From Piscicola geometra (taxonomy: Eukaryota > Annelida > Clitellata > Hirudinida > Piscicolidae), in contig CALSEQ010000048.1 in NCBI GenBank assembly GCA_943735955.1, forward strand, positions 442,081-506,080: 64,000 nt of DNA. The letters run 5' to 3'. Shown here in pieces: positions 36,412 to 50,279 of this stretch (within the stretch, counting starts at the first letter, position 1; the number at the start of each line of letters is the position of its first letter). The position numbers were made by a program, and so were the translations under genes. Under the pieces are notes generated by a model that was given only the letters and a program-made list of their open reading frames with translations, searched no databases and was not told where the DNA came from.

Positions 36412-37365
36412 TCTCATGTTCATCTCGTGTTCATCTCGTGTTCAACTCGTGTTCATCTCGTGTTCATCTCGTGTTCATCCTCGTGTTCATCTCGTGTTCA
36501 TTTCGTGTTCATCTCGTGTTCATCTCGTGTTCATCTCGTGTTCATCTCGTGTTCATCTCGTGTTCATCTCGTGTTCATTTCGTGTTCATCTCGTGTTCAT
36601 CTCGTGTTCATCTCGTGTTCATCTCGTGTTCATCTCGTGTTCATCTCGTGTTCATCTCGTGTTCATCTCGTGTTCATCTCGTGTTCATTTCGTGTTCATC
36701 TCGTGTTCATCTCGTGTTTCATCTCGTGTTCATCTCGTGTTCATCTCGTGTCATCTCGTGTTCATCTCGTGTTCATCTCGTGTTCATCTCGTGTTCATCT
36801 CGTGTTCATCTCGTGTTCATCTCGTGTTCATCTCGTGTTCATCTCGTGTTCATCTCGTGTTCATCTCGTGTTCATCTCGTGTTCATCTCGTGTTCATCCT
36901 CGTGTTCATCTCGTGTTCATCTCGTGTTCATCTCGTGTTCATCTCGTGTTCATCTCGTGTTCATCTCGTGTTCATCTCGTGTTCATCTCGTGTTCATCTC
37001 GTGTTCATCTCGTGTTCATTTTCGTGTTCATCTCGTGTTCATCTCGTGTTCATCTCGTGTTCATCTCGTGTTCATCTTCGTGTTCATCTCGTGTTCATCT
37101 CGTGTTCATCTCGTGTCATCTCGTGTTCATCTCGTGTTCATCTCGTGTTCATCTCGTGTTCATCTCGTGTTCATCTCGTGTTCATCTCGTGTTCATCTCG
37201 TGTTCATCTCGTGTTCATCTCGTGTTCATCTCGTGTTCATCTCGTGTTCATCTCGTGTTCAATCTCGTGTTCATCTCGTGTTCATCTCGTGTTCATCTCG
37301 TGTTCATCTCGTGTTCATCTCGTGTTCATCTCGTGTTCATCTCGTGTTCATCTCGTGTTCATCTC
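36412..37365 (+). repeat. 11-bp satellite array A6 (954 bp, indel-rich)
   Basis: About 87 units, starting with TCTCATGTTCA. TTTCG variants occur near 36501, 36578 and 36687, and one TTCAACTCG unit near 36442. Indels occur near 36480, 36717, 36750, 36898, 37020, 37077, 37115 and 37261. Confidence 0.97.
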
Positions 37366-37417
37366 TGTTGATAGCCTAGACGGCTGCTTTCTCTGTTTCC
37401 CTCGCCGGAAATTTTCC
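37366..37417 (+). repeat. J6, 52-bp spacer
   Basis: Full 52-bp form, matching J1 by eye, between A6 and M6. Confidence 0.95.
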
Positions 37418-38360
37418 ATTATTGTTAATGTTTTTAACATTTTTTTCAAAGTTTTTACCATTCTTTTTAAAGTTTTTAACATTCTTTTTAAAGTTTTTAA
37501 CATTCTTTTTAAAGTTTTTAACATTCTTTTTAAAGTTTTTAACAGTCTTTTTAAAGTTTTTAACATTCTTTTTGAAGTTTTAACATTCTTTTTAAAGTTT
37601 TTTAACATTCTTTTTTAAAGTTTTTAACATTCTTTTTAAAGTTTTTAACATTCTTTTCAAAGTTTTCAACATTTTTTTAAAATGTTTTTAACATTCTTTT
37701 CAAAGTTTTTAACATTCTTTTTAAAGTTTTTAACATTCTTTTCAAAGTTTTTAACATTCTTTTTAAAGTTTTTAACATTCTTTTTGAAGTTTTTAACATT
37801 CTTTTCAAAGTTTTTCAACATTCTTTTTAATGTTTTTAACATTCTTTTCAAAGTTTTAACATTCTTTCTAAAGTTTTTAACATTCTTTTTAAAGTTTTAA
37901 CATTCTTTTAAAGTTTTTAACATTCTTTTTAAAGTTTTTAACATTCTTTTAAAAGTTTTTAACATTCTTTTTAAAGTTTTTAACATTCTTTTAAAGTTTT
38001 TTAACATTCTTTTTAAAGTTTTTAACATTCTTTTCAAAGTTTTCAACATTCTTTTTAATGTTTTTAACATTCTTTTCAAAGTTTTTAACATTCTTTTTAA
38101 AGTTTTTAACATTCTTTTCAAAGTTTTTAACATTCTTTTCAAGTTTTTAACATTCTTTTTAAAGTTTTTAACATTCTTTTCAAAGTTTTTAACATTCTTT
38201 TCAAAGTTTTTAACATTCTTTTAAAGTTTTTAACATTCTTTTTAAAGTTTTTAACATTCTTTTTAAAGTTTTTAACATTCTTTTCAAGTTTTTAACATTC
38301 TTTTTAATGTTTTTAACATTCTTATTAAGTTTTTAACATTCTTTTCAAAGTTTTTAACAT
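37418..38360 (+). repeat. 21-bp minisatellite array M6 (943 bp)
   Basis: About 45 units with the common left signature, the ATTTTTTTAAAATG unit near 37670, the short GTTTTAACATTCTTTCT unit near 37854, and a right end of AATG, ATTAAG and TCAAAG units before CTCATG. It is among the longest ordinary M arrays. Several units have lost one T or A (for example near 37577, 37893, 37910, 38138 and 38285). Confidence 0.95.
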
Positions 38361-38969
38361 TCTCATGTTCATCTCGTGTTCATCTCGTGTTCATCTCGTG
38401 TTCATCTCGTGTTCATCTCGTGTTCATCTCGTGTTCATCTCGTGTTCATTTCGTGTTCATCTCGTGTTCATCTCGTGTTCATCTCGTGTTCATCTCGTGT
38501 TCATCTCGTGTTCATCTCGTGTTCATTTCGTGGTTCATCTCGTGTTCATCTCGTGTTCATCTCGTGTTCATCTCGTGTTCATCTCGTGTTCATCTCGTGT
38601 TCATCTCGTGTTCATCTCGTGTTCATTTCGTGTTCATCTCGTGTTCATCTCGTGTTCATCTCGTGTTCATCTCGTGTTCATCTCGTGTCATCTCGTGTTC
38701 ATCTCGTGTTCATCTCGTGTTCATCTCGTGTTCATCTCGTGTTCATCTCGTGTTCATCTCGTGTTCATCTCGTGTTCATCTCGTGTTCATCTCGTGTTCA
38801 TCTCGTGTTCATCTCGTGTTCATCTCGTGTTCATCTCGTGTTCATCTCGTGTTCATCTCGTGTTCATCTCGTGTTCATCTCGTGTTCATCTCGTGTTCAT
38901 CTCGTGTTCATCTCGTGTTCATCTCGTGTTCATCTCGTGTTCATCTCGTGTTCATCTCGTGTTCATCTC
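38361..38969 (+). repeat. 11-bp satellite array A7 (609 bp)
   Basis: About 55 units, starting with TCTCATGTTCA. TTTCG variants occur at 38449 (8 units in), near 38525 and near 38624. Two indels are visible (near 38532 and 38688). The right half is clean. Confidence 0.97.
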
Positions 38970-39022
38970 TGTTGATAGCCTAGACGGCTGCTTTCTCTGT
39001 TTCCCTCGCCGGAAATTTTTCC
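38970..39022 (+). repeat. J7, spacer with one extra T (53 bp)
   Basis: Same as J1 except for an extra T in the run before the final CC. It leads into ATTATTGTTAATG. Confidence 0.93.
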
Positions 39023-39969
39023 ATTATTGTTAATGTTTTTAACATTTTTTCAAAGTTTTTACCATTCTTTTTAAAGTTTTTAACATTCTTTTTAAAGTTT
39101 TTAACATTCTTTTTAAAAGTTTTTAACATTCTTTTTAAAGTTTTTAACAGTCTTTTTAAAGTTTTTAACATTCTTTTTGAAGTTTTTAACATTCTTTTTA
39201 AAGTTTTTAACATTCTTTTTAAAGTTTTTAACATTCTTTTTAAAGTTTTTAACATTCTTTTCAAAGTTTTCAACATTTTTTAAAATGTTTTTAACATTCT
39301 TTTCAAAGTTTTTAACATTCTTTTTAAAGTTTTTAACATTCTTTTCAAAGTTTTTAACATTCTTTTTAAAGTTTTTAACATTCTTTTTGAAGTTTTTAAC
39401 ATTCTTTTCAAAGTTTTCAACATTCTTTTTAATGTTTTTAACATTCTTTTCAAAGTTTTAACATTCTTTCTAAAGTTTTTAACATTCTTTTTAAAGTTTT
39501 TAACATTCTTTTTAAAGTTTTTAACATTCTTTTTAAGTTTTTAACATTCTTTTAAAAGTTTTTAACATTCTTTTTAAAGTTTTTAACATTCTTTTAAAGT
39601 TTTTAACATTCTTTTTAAAGTTTTTTAACATTCTTTTCAAAGTTTTCAACATTCTTTTTAATGTTTTTAACATTCTTTTTCAAAGTTTTTAACATTCTTT
39701 TTAAAGTTTTTAACATTCTTTTCAAAGTTTTTAACATTCTTTTCAAAGTTTTTAACATTCTTTTTAAAGTTTTTAACATTCTTTTTAAAGTTTTTAACAT
39801 TCTTTTTAAAGTTTTTAACATTCTTTTCAAAGTTTTTAACATTCTTTTTAATGTTTTTAACATTCTTATTAAAGTTTTTAACATTCTTTTTAAAGTTTTT
39901 TAACATTCTTTTTAAAGTTTTTAACATTCTTTTAAAGTTTTTAACATTCTTTTTAATGTTTTTTAACAT
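39023..39969 (+). repeat. 21-bp minisatellite array M7 (947 bp)
   Basis: About 45 units, parallel to M6 in its variant order (ACCATTC, AACAGTC, GAAG, ATTTTTTAAAATG near 39272, short GTTTTAACATTCTTTCT unit near 39455). After the ATTAAAG unit near 39866 it has extra units and ends with AATG before the CTCATG seam. Homopolymer indels are frequent. Confidence 0.95.
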
Positions 39970-42900
39970 TCTCATGTTCATCTCGTGTTCATCTCGTGTT
40001 CATCCTCGTGTTCATCTCGTGTTCATCTCGTGTTCATCTCGTGTTCATCTCGTGTTCATCTCGTGTTCATTTCGTGTTCATCTCGTGTTCATCTCGTGTT
40101 CATCTCGTGTTCATCTCGTGTTCATCTCGTGTTCATCTCGTGTCATCTCGTGTTCATCTCGTGTTCATCTCGTGTTCATCTCGTGTTCATCTCGTGTTCA
40201 TCTCGTGTTCATCTCGTGTTCATCTCGTTCATCTCGTGTTCATCTCGTGTTCATCTCGTGTTCATCTCGTGTTCATCTCGTGTTCATCTCGTGTTCATCT
40301 CGTGTTCATCTCGTGTTCATCTCGTGTTCATCTCGTGTTCATCTCGTGTTCATCTCGTGTTCATCTCGTGTTCATCTCGTGTTCATCTCGTGTTCATCTC
40401 GTGTTCATCTCGTGTTCATCTCGTGTTCATCTCGTGTTCATCTCGTGTTCATCTCGTGTTCATCTCGTGTTCATCTCGTGTTCATCTCGTGTTCATCTCG
40501 TGTTCATCTCGTGTTCATCTCGTGTTCATCTCGTGTTCATCTCGTGTTCATCTCGTGTTCATCTCGTGTTCATCTCGTGTTCATCTCGTGTTCATCTCGT
40601 GTTCATCTCGTGTTCATCTCGTGTTCATCTCGTGTTCATCTCGTGTTCATCTCGTGTTCATCTCGTGTTCATCTCGTGTTCATCTCGTGTTCATCTCGTG
40701 TTCATCTCGTGTTCATCTCGTGTTCATCTCGTGTTCATCTCGTGTTCATCTCGTGTTCATCTCGTGTTCATCTCGTGTTCATCTCGTGTTCATCTCGTGT
40801 TCATCTCGTGTTCATCTCGTGTTCATCTCGTGTTCATCTCGTGTTCATCTCGTGTTCATCTCGTGTTCATCTCGTGTTCATCTCGTGTTCATCTCGTGTT
40901 CATCTCGTGTTCATCTCGTGTTCATCTCGTGTTCATCTCGTGTTCATCTCGTGTTCATCTCGTGTTCATCTCGTGTTCATCTCGTGTTCATCTCGTGTTC
41001 ATCTCGTGTTCATCTCGTGTTCATCTCGTGTTCATCTCGTGTTCATCTCGTGTTCATCTCGTGTTCATCTCGTGTTCATCTCGTGTTCATCTCGTGTTCA
41101 TCTCGTGTTCATCTCGTGTTCATCTCGTGTTCATCTCGTGTTCATCTCGTGTTCATCTCGTGTTCATCTCGTGTTCATCTCGTGTTCATCTCGTGTTCAT
41201 CTCGTGTTCATCTCGTGTTCATCTCGTGTTCATCTCGTGTTCATCTCGTGTTCATCTCGTGTTCATCTCGTGTTCATCTCGTGTTCATCTCGTGTTCATC
41301 TCGTGTTCATCTCGTGTTCATCTCGTGTTCATCTCGTGTTCATCTCGTGTTCATCTCGTGTTCATCTCGTGTTCATCTCGTGTTCATCTCGTGTTCATCT
41401 CGTGTTCATCTCGTGTTCATCTCGTGTTCATCTCGTGTTCATCTCGTGTTCATCTCGTGTTCATCTCGTGTTCATCTCGTGTTCATCTCGTGTTCATCTC
41501 GTGTTCATCTCGTGTTCATCTCGTGTTCATCTCGTGTTCATCTCGTGTTCATCTCGTGTTCATCTCGTGTTCATCTCGTGTTCATCTCGTGTTCATCTCG
41601 TGTTCATCTCGTGTTCATCTCGTGTTCATCTCGTGTTCATCTCGTGTTCATCTCGTGTTCATCTCGTGTTCATCTCGTGTTCATCTCGTGTTCATCTCGT
41701 GTTCATCTCGTGTTCATCTCGTGTTCATCTCGTGTTCATCTCGTGTTCATCTCGTGTTCATCTCGTGTTCATCTCGTGTTCAGTCTCGTGTTCATCTCGT
41801 GTTCATCTCGTGTTCATCTCGTGTTCATCTCGTGTTCATCTCGTGTTCATCTCGTGTTCATCTCGTGTTCATCTCGTGTTCATCTCGTGTTCATCTCGTG
41901 TTCATCTCGTGTTCATCTCGTGTTCATCTCGTGTTCATCTCGTGTTCATCTCGTGTTCATCTCGTGTTCATCTCGTGTTCATCTCGTGTTCATCTCGTGT
42001 TCATCTCGTGTTCATCTCGTGTTCATCTCGTGTTCATCTCGTGTTCATCTCGTGTTCATCTCGTGTTCATCTCGTGTTCATCTCGTGTTCATCTCGTGTT
42101 CATCTCGTGTTCATCTCGTGTTCATCTCGTGTTCATCTCGTGTTCATCTCGTGTTCATCTCGTGTTCATCTCGTGTTCATCTCGTGTTCATCTCGTGTTC
42201 ATCTCGTGTTCATCTCGTGTTCATCTCGTGTTCATCTCGTGTTCATCTCGTGTTCATCTCGTGTTCATCTCGTGTTCATCTCGTGTTCATCTCGTGTTCA
42301 TCTCGTGTTCATCTCGTGTTCATCTCGTGTTCATCTCGTGTTCATCTCGTGTTCATCTCGTGTTCATCTCGTGTTCATCTCGTGTTCATCTCGTGTTCAT
42401 CTCGTGTTCATCTCGTGTTCATCTCGTGTTCATCTCGTGTTCATCTCGTGTTCATCTCGTGTTCATCTCGTGTTCATCTCGTGTTCATCTCGTGTTCATC
42501 TCGTGTTCATCTCGTGTTCATCTCGTGTTCATCTCGTGTTCATCTCGTGTTCATCTCGTGTTCATCTCGTGTTCATCTCGTGTTCATCTCGTGTTCATCT
42601 CGTGTTCATCTCGTGTTCATCTCGTGTTCATCTCGTGTTCATCTCGTGTTCATCTCGTGTTCATCTCGTGTTCATCTCGTGTTCATCTCGTGTTCATCTC
42701 GTGTTCATCTCGTGTTCATCTCGTGTTCATCTCGTGTTCATCTCGTGTTCATCTCGTGTTCATCTCGTGTTCATCTCGTGTTCATCTCGTGTTCATCTCG
42801 TGTTCATCTCGTGTTCATCTCGTGTTCATCTCGTGTTCATCTCGTGTTCATCTCGTGTTCATCTCGTGTTCATCTCGTGTTCATCTCGTGTTCATCTCGT

Positions 42901-45900
42901 GTTCATCTCGTGTTCATCTCGTGTTCATCTCGTGTTCATCTCGTGTTCATCTCGTGTTCATCTCGTGTTCATCTCGTGTTCATCTCGTGTTCATCTCGTG
43001 TTCATCTCGTGTTCATCTCGTGTTCATCTCGTGTTCATCTCGTGTTCATCTCGTGTTCATCTCGTGTTCATCTCGTGTTCATCTCGTGTTCATCTCGTGT
43101 TCATCTCGTGTTCATCTCGTGTTCATCTCGTGTTCATCTCGTGTTCATCTCGTGTTCATCTCGTGTTCATCTCGTGTTCATCTCGTGTTCATCTCGTGTT
43201 CATCTCGTGTTCATCTCGTGTTCATCTCGTGTTCATCTCGTGTTCATCTCGTGTTCATCTCGTGTTCATCTCGTGTTCATCTCGTGTTCATCTCGTGTTC
43301 ATCTCGTGTTCATCTCGTGTTCATCTCGTGTTCATCTCGTGTTCATCTCGTGTTCATCTCGTGTTCATCTCGTGTTCATCTCGTGTTCATCTCGTGTTCA
43401 TCTCGTGTTCATCTCGTGTTCATCTCGTGTTCATCTCGTGTTCATCTCGTGTTCATCTCGTGTTCATCTCGTGTTCATCTCGTGTTCATCTCGTGTTCAT
43501 CTCGTGTTCATCTCGTGTTCATCTCGTGTTCATCTCGTGTTCATCTCGTGTTCATCTCGTGTTCATCTCGTGTTCATCTCGTGTTCATCTCGTGTTCATC
43601 TCGTGTTCATCTCGTGTTCATCTCGTGTTCATCTCGTGTTCATCTCGTGTTCATCTCGTGTTCATCTCGTGTTCATCTCGTGTTCATCTCGTGTTCATCT
43701 CGTGTTCATCTCGTGTTCATCTCGTGTTCATCTCGTGTTCATCTCGTGTTCATCTCGTGTTCATCTCGTGTTCATCTCGTGTTCATCTCGTGTTCATCTC
43801 GTGTTCATCTCGTGTTCATCTCGTGTTCATCTCGTGTTCATCTCGTGTTCATCTCGTGTTCATCTCGTGTTCATCTCGTGTTCATCTCGTGTTCATCTCG
43901 TGTTCATCTCGTGTTCATCTCGTGTTCATCTCGTGTTCATCTCGTGTTCATCTCGTGTTCATCTCGTGTTCATCTCGTGTTCATCTCGTGTTCATCTCGT
44001 GTTCATCTCGTGTTCATCTCGTGTTCATCTCGTGTTCATCTCGTGTTCATCTCGTGTTCATCTCGTGTTCATCTCGTGTTCATCTCGTGTTCATCTCGTG
44101 TTCATCTCGTGTTCATCTCGTGTTCATCTCGTGTTCATCTCGTGTTCATCTCGTGTTCATCTCGTGTTCATCTCGTGTTCATCTCGTGTTCATCTCGTGT
44201 TCATCTCGTGTTCATCTCGTGTTCATCTCGTGTTCATCTCGTGTTCATCTCGTGTTCATCTCGTGTTCATCTCGTGTTCATCTCGTGTTCATCTCGTGTT
44301 CATCTCGTGTTCATCTCGTGTTCATCTCGTGTTCATCTCGTGTTCATCTCGTGTTCATCTCGTGTTCATCTCGTGTTCATCTCGTGTTCATCTCGTGTTC
44401 ATCTCGTGTTCATCTCGTGTTCATCTCGTGTTCATCTCGTGTTCATCTCGTGTTCATCTCGTGTTCATCTCGTGTTCATCTCGTGTTCATCTCGTGTTCA
44501 TCTCGTGTTCATCTCGTGTTCATCTCGTGTTCATCTCGTGTTCATCTCGTGTTCATCTCGTGTTCATCTCGTGTTCATCTCGTGTTCATCTCGTGTTCAT
44601 CTCGTGTTCATCTCGTGTTCATCTCGTGTTCATCTCGTGTTCATCTCGTGTTCATCTCGTGTTCATCTCGTGTTCATCTCGTGTTCATCTCGTGTTCATC
44701 TCGTGTTCATCTCGTGTTCATCTCGTGTTCATCTCGTGTTCATCTCGTGTTCATCTCGTGTTCATCTCGTGTTCATCTCGTGTTCATCTCGTGTTCATCT
44801 CGTGTTCATCTCGTGTTCATCTCGTGTTCATCTCGTGTTCATCTCGTGTTCATCTCGTGTTCATCTCGTGTTCATCTCGTGTTCATCTCGTGTTCATCTC
44901 GTGTTCATCTCGTGTTCATCTCGTGTTCATCTCGTGTTCATCTCGTGTTCATCTCGTGTTCATCTCGTGTTCATCTCGTGTTCATCTCGTGTTCATCTCG
45001 TGTTCATCTCGTGTTCATCTCGTGTTCATCTCGTGTTCATCTCGTGTTCATCTCGTGTTCATCTCGTGTTCATCTCGTGTTCATCTCGTGTTCATCTCGT
45101 GTTCATCTCGTGTTCATCTCGTGTTCATCTCGTGTTCATCTCGTGTTCATCTCGTGTTCATCTCGTGTTCATCTCGTGTTCATCTCGTGTTCATCTCGTG
45201 TTCATCTCGTGTTCATCTCGTGTTCATCTCGTGTTCATCTCGTGTTCATCTCGTGTTCATCTCGTGTTCATCTCGTGTTCATCTCGTGTTCATCTCGTGT
45301 TCATCTCGTGTTCATCTCGTGTTCATCTCGTGTTCATCTCGTGTTCATCTCGTGTTCATCTCGTGTTCATCTCGTGTTCATCTCGTGTTCATCTCGTGTT
45401 CATCTCGTGTTCATCTCGTGTTCATCTCGTGTTCATCTCGTGTTCATCTCGTGTTCATCTCGTGTTCATCTCGTGTTCATCTCGTGTTCATCTCGTGTTC
45501 ATCTCGTGTTCATCTCGTGTTCATCTCGTGTTCATCTCGTGTTCATCTCGTGTTCATCTCGTGTTCATCTCGTGTTCATCTCGTGTTCATCTCGTGTTCA
45601 TCTCGTGTTCATCTCGTGTTCATCTCGTGTTCATCTCGTGTTCATCTCGTGTTCATCTCGTGTTCATCTCGTGTTCATCTCGTGTTCATCTCGTGTTCAT
45701 CTCGTGTTCATCTCGTGTTCATCTCGTGTTCATCTCGTGTTCATCTCGTGTTCATCTCGTGTTCATCTCGTGTTCATCTCGTGTTCATCTCGTGTTCATC
45801 TCGTGTTCATCTCGTGTTCATCTCGTGTTCATCTCGTGTTCATCTCGTGTTCATCTCGTGTTCATCTCGTGTTCATCTCGTGTTCATCTCGTGTTCATCT

Positions 45901-48900
45901 CGTGTTCATCTCGTGTTCATCTCGTGTTCATCTCGTGTTCATCTCGTGTTCATCTCGTGTTCATCTCGTGTTCATCTCGTGTTCATCTCGTGTTCATCTC
46001 GTGTTCATCTCGTGTTCATCTCGTGTTCATCTCGTGTTCATCTCGTGTTCATCTCGTGTTCATCTCGTGTTCATCTCGTGTTCATCTCGTGTTCATCTCG
46101 TGTTCATCTCGTGTTCATCTCGTGTTCATCTCGTGTTCATCTCGTGTTCATCTCGTGTTCATCTCGTGTTCATCTCGTGTTCATCTCGTGTTCATCTCGT
46201 GTTCATCTCGTGTTCATCTCGTGTTCATCTCGTGTTCATCTCGTGTTCATCTCGTGTTCATCTCGTGTTCATCTCGTGTTCATCTCGTGTTCATCTCGTG
46301 TTCATCTCGTGTTCATCTCGTGTTCATCTCGTGTTCATCTCGTGTTCATCTCGTGTTCATCTCGTGTTCATCTCGTGTTCATCTCGTGTTCATCTCGTGT
46401 TCATCTCGTGTTCATCTCGTGTTCATCTCGTGTTCATCTCGTGTTCATCTCGTGTTCATCTCGTGTTCATCTCGTGTTCATCTCGTGTTCATCTCGTGTT
46501 CATCTCGTGTTCATCTCGTGTTCATCTCGTGTTCATCTCGTGTTCATCTCGTGTTCATCTCGTGTTCATCTCGTGTTCATCTCGTGTTCATCTCGTGTTC
46601 ATCTCGTGTTCATCTCGTGTTCATCTCGTGTTCATCTCGTGTTCATCTCGTGTTCATCTCGTGTTCATCTCGTGTTCATCTCGTGTTCATCTCGTGTTCA
46701 TCTCGTGTTCATCTCGTGTTCATCTCGTGTTCATCTCGTGTTCATCTCGTGTTCATCTCGTGTTCATCTCGTGTTCATCTCGTGTTCATCTCGTGTTCAT
46801 CTCGTGTTCATCTCGTGTTCATCTCGTGTTCATCTCGTGTTCATCTCGTGTTCATCTCGTGTTCATCTCGTGTTCATCTCGTGTTCATCTCGTGTTCATC
46901 TCGTGTTCATCTCGTGTTCATCTCGTGTTCATCTCGTGTTCATCTCGTGTTCATCTCGTGTTCATCTCGTGTTCATCTCGTGTTCATCTCGTGTTCATCT
47001 CGTGTTCATCTCGTGTTCATCTCGTGTTCATCTCGTGTTCATCTCGTGTTCATCTCGTGTTCATCTCGTGTTCATCTCGTGTTCATCTCGTGTTCATCTC
47101 GTGTTCATCTCGTGTTCATCTCGTGTTCATCTCGTGTTCATCTCGTGTTCATCTCGTGTTCATCTCGTGTTCATCTCGTGTTCATCTCGTGTTCATCTCG
47201 TGTTCATCTCGTGTTCATCTCGTGTTCATCTCGTGTTCATCTCGTGTTCATCTCGTGTTCATCTCGTGTTCATCTCGTGTTCATCTCGTGTTCATCTCGT
47301 GTTCATCTCGTGTTCATCTCGTGTTCATCTCGTGTTCATCTCGTGTTCATCTCGTGTTCATCTCGTGTTCATCTCGTGTTCATCTCGTGTTCATCTCGTG
47401 TTCATCTCGTGTTCATCTCGTGTTCATCTCGTGTTCATCTCGTGTTCATCTCGTGTTCATCTCGTGTTCATCTCGTGTTCATCTCGTGTTCATCTCGTGT
47501 TCATCTCGTGTTCATCTCGTGTTCATCTCGTGTTCATCTCGTGTTCATCTCGTGTTCATCTCGTGTTCATCTCGTGTTCATCTCGTGTTCATCTCGTGTT
47601 CATCTCGTGTTCATCTCGTGTTCATCTCGTGTTCATCTCGTGTTCATCTCGTGTTCATCTCGTGTTCATCTCGTGTTCATCTCGTGTTCATCTCGTGTTC
47701 ATCTCGTGTTCATCTCGTGTTCATCTCGTGTTCATCTCGTGTTCATCTCGTGTTCATCTCGTGTTCATCTCGTGTTCATCTCGTGTTCATCTCGTGTTCA
47801 TCTCGTGTTCATCTCGTGTTCATCTCGTGTTCATCTCGTGTTCATCTCGTGTTCATCTCGTGTTCATCTCGTGTTCATCTCGTGTTCATCTCGTGTTCAT
47901 CTCGTGTTCATCTCGTGTTCATCTCGTGTTCATCTCGTGTTCATCTCGTGTTCATCTCGTGTTCATCTCGTGTTCATCTCGTGTTCATCTCGTGTTCATC
48001 TCGTGTTCATCTCGTGTTCATCTCGTGTTCATCTCGTGTTCATCTCGTGTTCATCTCGTGTTCATCTCGTGTTCATCTCGTGTTCATCTCGTGTTCATCT
48101 CGTGTTCATCTCGTGTTCATCTCGTGTTCATCTCGTGTTCATCTCGTGTTCATCTCGTGTTCATCTCGTGTTCATCTCGTGTTCATCTCGTGTTCATCTC
48201 GTGTTCATCTCGTGTTCATCTCGTGTTCATCTCGTGTTCATCTCGTGTTCATCTCGTGTTCATCTCGTGTTCATCTCGTGTTCATCTCGTGTTCATCTCG
48301 TGTTCATCTCGTGTTCATCTCGTGTTCATCTCGTGTTCATCTCGTGTTCATCTCGTGTTCATCTCGTGTTCATCTCGTGTTCATCTCGTGTTCATCTCGT
48401 GTTCATCTCGTGTTCATCTCGTGTTCATCTCGTGTTCATCTCGTGTTCATCTCGTGTTCATCTCGTGTTCATCTCGTGTTCATCTCGTGTTCATCTCGTG
48501 TTCATCTCGTGTTCATCTCGTGTTCATCTCGTGTTCATCTCGTGTTCATCTCGTGTTCATCTCGTGTTCATCTCGTGTTCATCTCGTGTTCATCTCGTGT
48601 TCATCTCGTGTTCATCTCGTGTTCATCTCGTGTTCATCTCGTGTTCATCTCGTGTTCATCTCGTGTTCATCTCGTGTTCATCTCGTGTTCATCTCGTGTT
48701 CATCTCGTGTTCATCTCGTGTTCATCTCGTGTTCATCTCGTGTTCATCTCGTGTTCATCTCGTGTTCATCTCGTGTTCATCTCGTGTTCATCTCGTGTTC
48801 ATCTCGTGTTCATCTCGTGTTCATCTCGTGTTCATCTCGTGTTCATCTCGTGTTCATCTCGTGTTCATCTCGTGTTCATCTCGTGTTCATCTCGTGTTCA

Positions 48901-50279
48901 TCTCGTGTTCATCTCGTGTTCATCTCGTGTTCATCTCGTGTTCATCTCGTGTTCATCTCGTGTTCATCTCGTGTTCATCTCGTGTTCATCTCGTGTTCAT
49001 CTCGTGTTCATCTCGTGTTCATCTCGTGTTCATCTCGTGTTCATCTCGTGTTCATCTCGTGTTCATCTCGTGTTCATCTCGTGTTCATCTCGTGTTCATC
49101 TCGTGTTCATCTCGTGTTCATCTCGTGTTCATCTCGTGTTCATCTCGTGTTCATCTCGTGTTCATCTCGTGTTCATCTCGTGTTCATCTCGTGTTCATCT
49201 CGTGTTCATCTCGTGTTCATCTCGTGTTCATCTCGTGTTCATCTCGTGTTCATCTCGTGTTCATCTCGTGTTCATCTCGTGTTCATCTCGTGTTCATCTC
49301 GTGTTCATCTCGTGTTCATCTCGTGTTCATCTCGTGTTCATCTCGTGTTCATCTCGTGTTCATCTCGTGTTCATCTCGTGTTCATCTCGTGTTCATCTCG
49401 TGTTCATCTCGTGTTCATCTCGTGTTCATCTCGTGTTCATCTCGTGTTCATCTCGTGTTCATCTCGTGTTCATCTCGTGTTCATCTCGTGTTCATCTCGT
49501 GTTCATCTCGTGTTCATCTCGTGTTCATCTCGTGTTCATCTCGTGTTCATCTCGTGTTCATCTCGTGTTCATCTCGTGTTCATCTCGTGTTCATCTCGTG
49601 TTCATCTCGTGTTCATCTCGTGTTCATCTCGTGTTCATCTCGTGTTCATCTCGTGTTCATCTCGTGTTCATCTCGTGTTCATCTCGTGTTCATCTCGTGT
49701 TCATCTCGTGTTCATCTCGTGTTCATCTCGTGTTCATCTCGTGTTCATCTCGTGTTCATCTCGTGTTCATCTCGTGTTCATCTCGTGTTCATCTCGTGTT
49801 CATCTCGTGTTCATCTCGTGTTCATCTCGTGTTCATCTCGTGTTCATCTCGTGTTCATCTCGTGTTCATCTCGTGTTCATCTCGTGTTCATCTCGTGTTC
49901 ATCTCGTGTTCATCTCGTGTTCATCTCGTGTTCATCTCGTGTTCATCTCGTGTTCATCTCGTGTTCATCTCGTGTTCATCTCGTGTTCATCTCGTGTTCA
50001 TCTCGTGTTCATCTCGTGTTCATCTCGTGTTCATCTCGTGTTCATCTCGTGTTCATCTCGTGTTCATCTCGTGTTCATCTCGTGTTCATCTCGTGTTCAT
50101 CTCGTGTTCATCTCGTGTTCATCTCGTGTTCATCTCGTGTTCATCTCGTGTTCATCTCGTGTTCATCTCGTGTTCATCTCGTGTTCATCTCGTGTTCATT
50201 TCGTGTTCATCTCGTGTTCATCTCGTGTTCATCTCGTGTTCATCTCGTGTTCATCTCGTGTTCATCTCGTGTTCATCTC
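39970..50279 (+). repeat. 11-bp satellite array A8 (10.3 kb)
   Basis: About 937 units, starting with TCTCATGTTCA. A TTTCG variant lies at 40070, 9 units in. The left 260 bp hold indels (40005, 40142, 40227), and one inserted G lies at 41783. From 41784 to the TTTCG variant at 50199 is exactly 765 units with no visible change. That variant sits 7 units before J8. Confidence 0.98.

Noticed and set aside
35770..39022. Equal spacing of J5-J6 (1,596 bp) and J6-J7 (1,604 bp) as a 1.6-kb higher-order repeat
   Set aside because: The intervals are made of different parts (591 + 954 bp versus 943 + 609 bp of M and A), so the similarity is coincidental.
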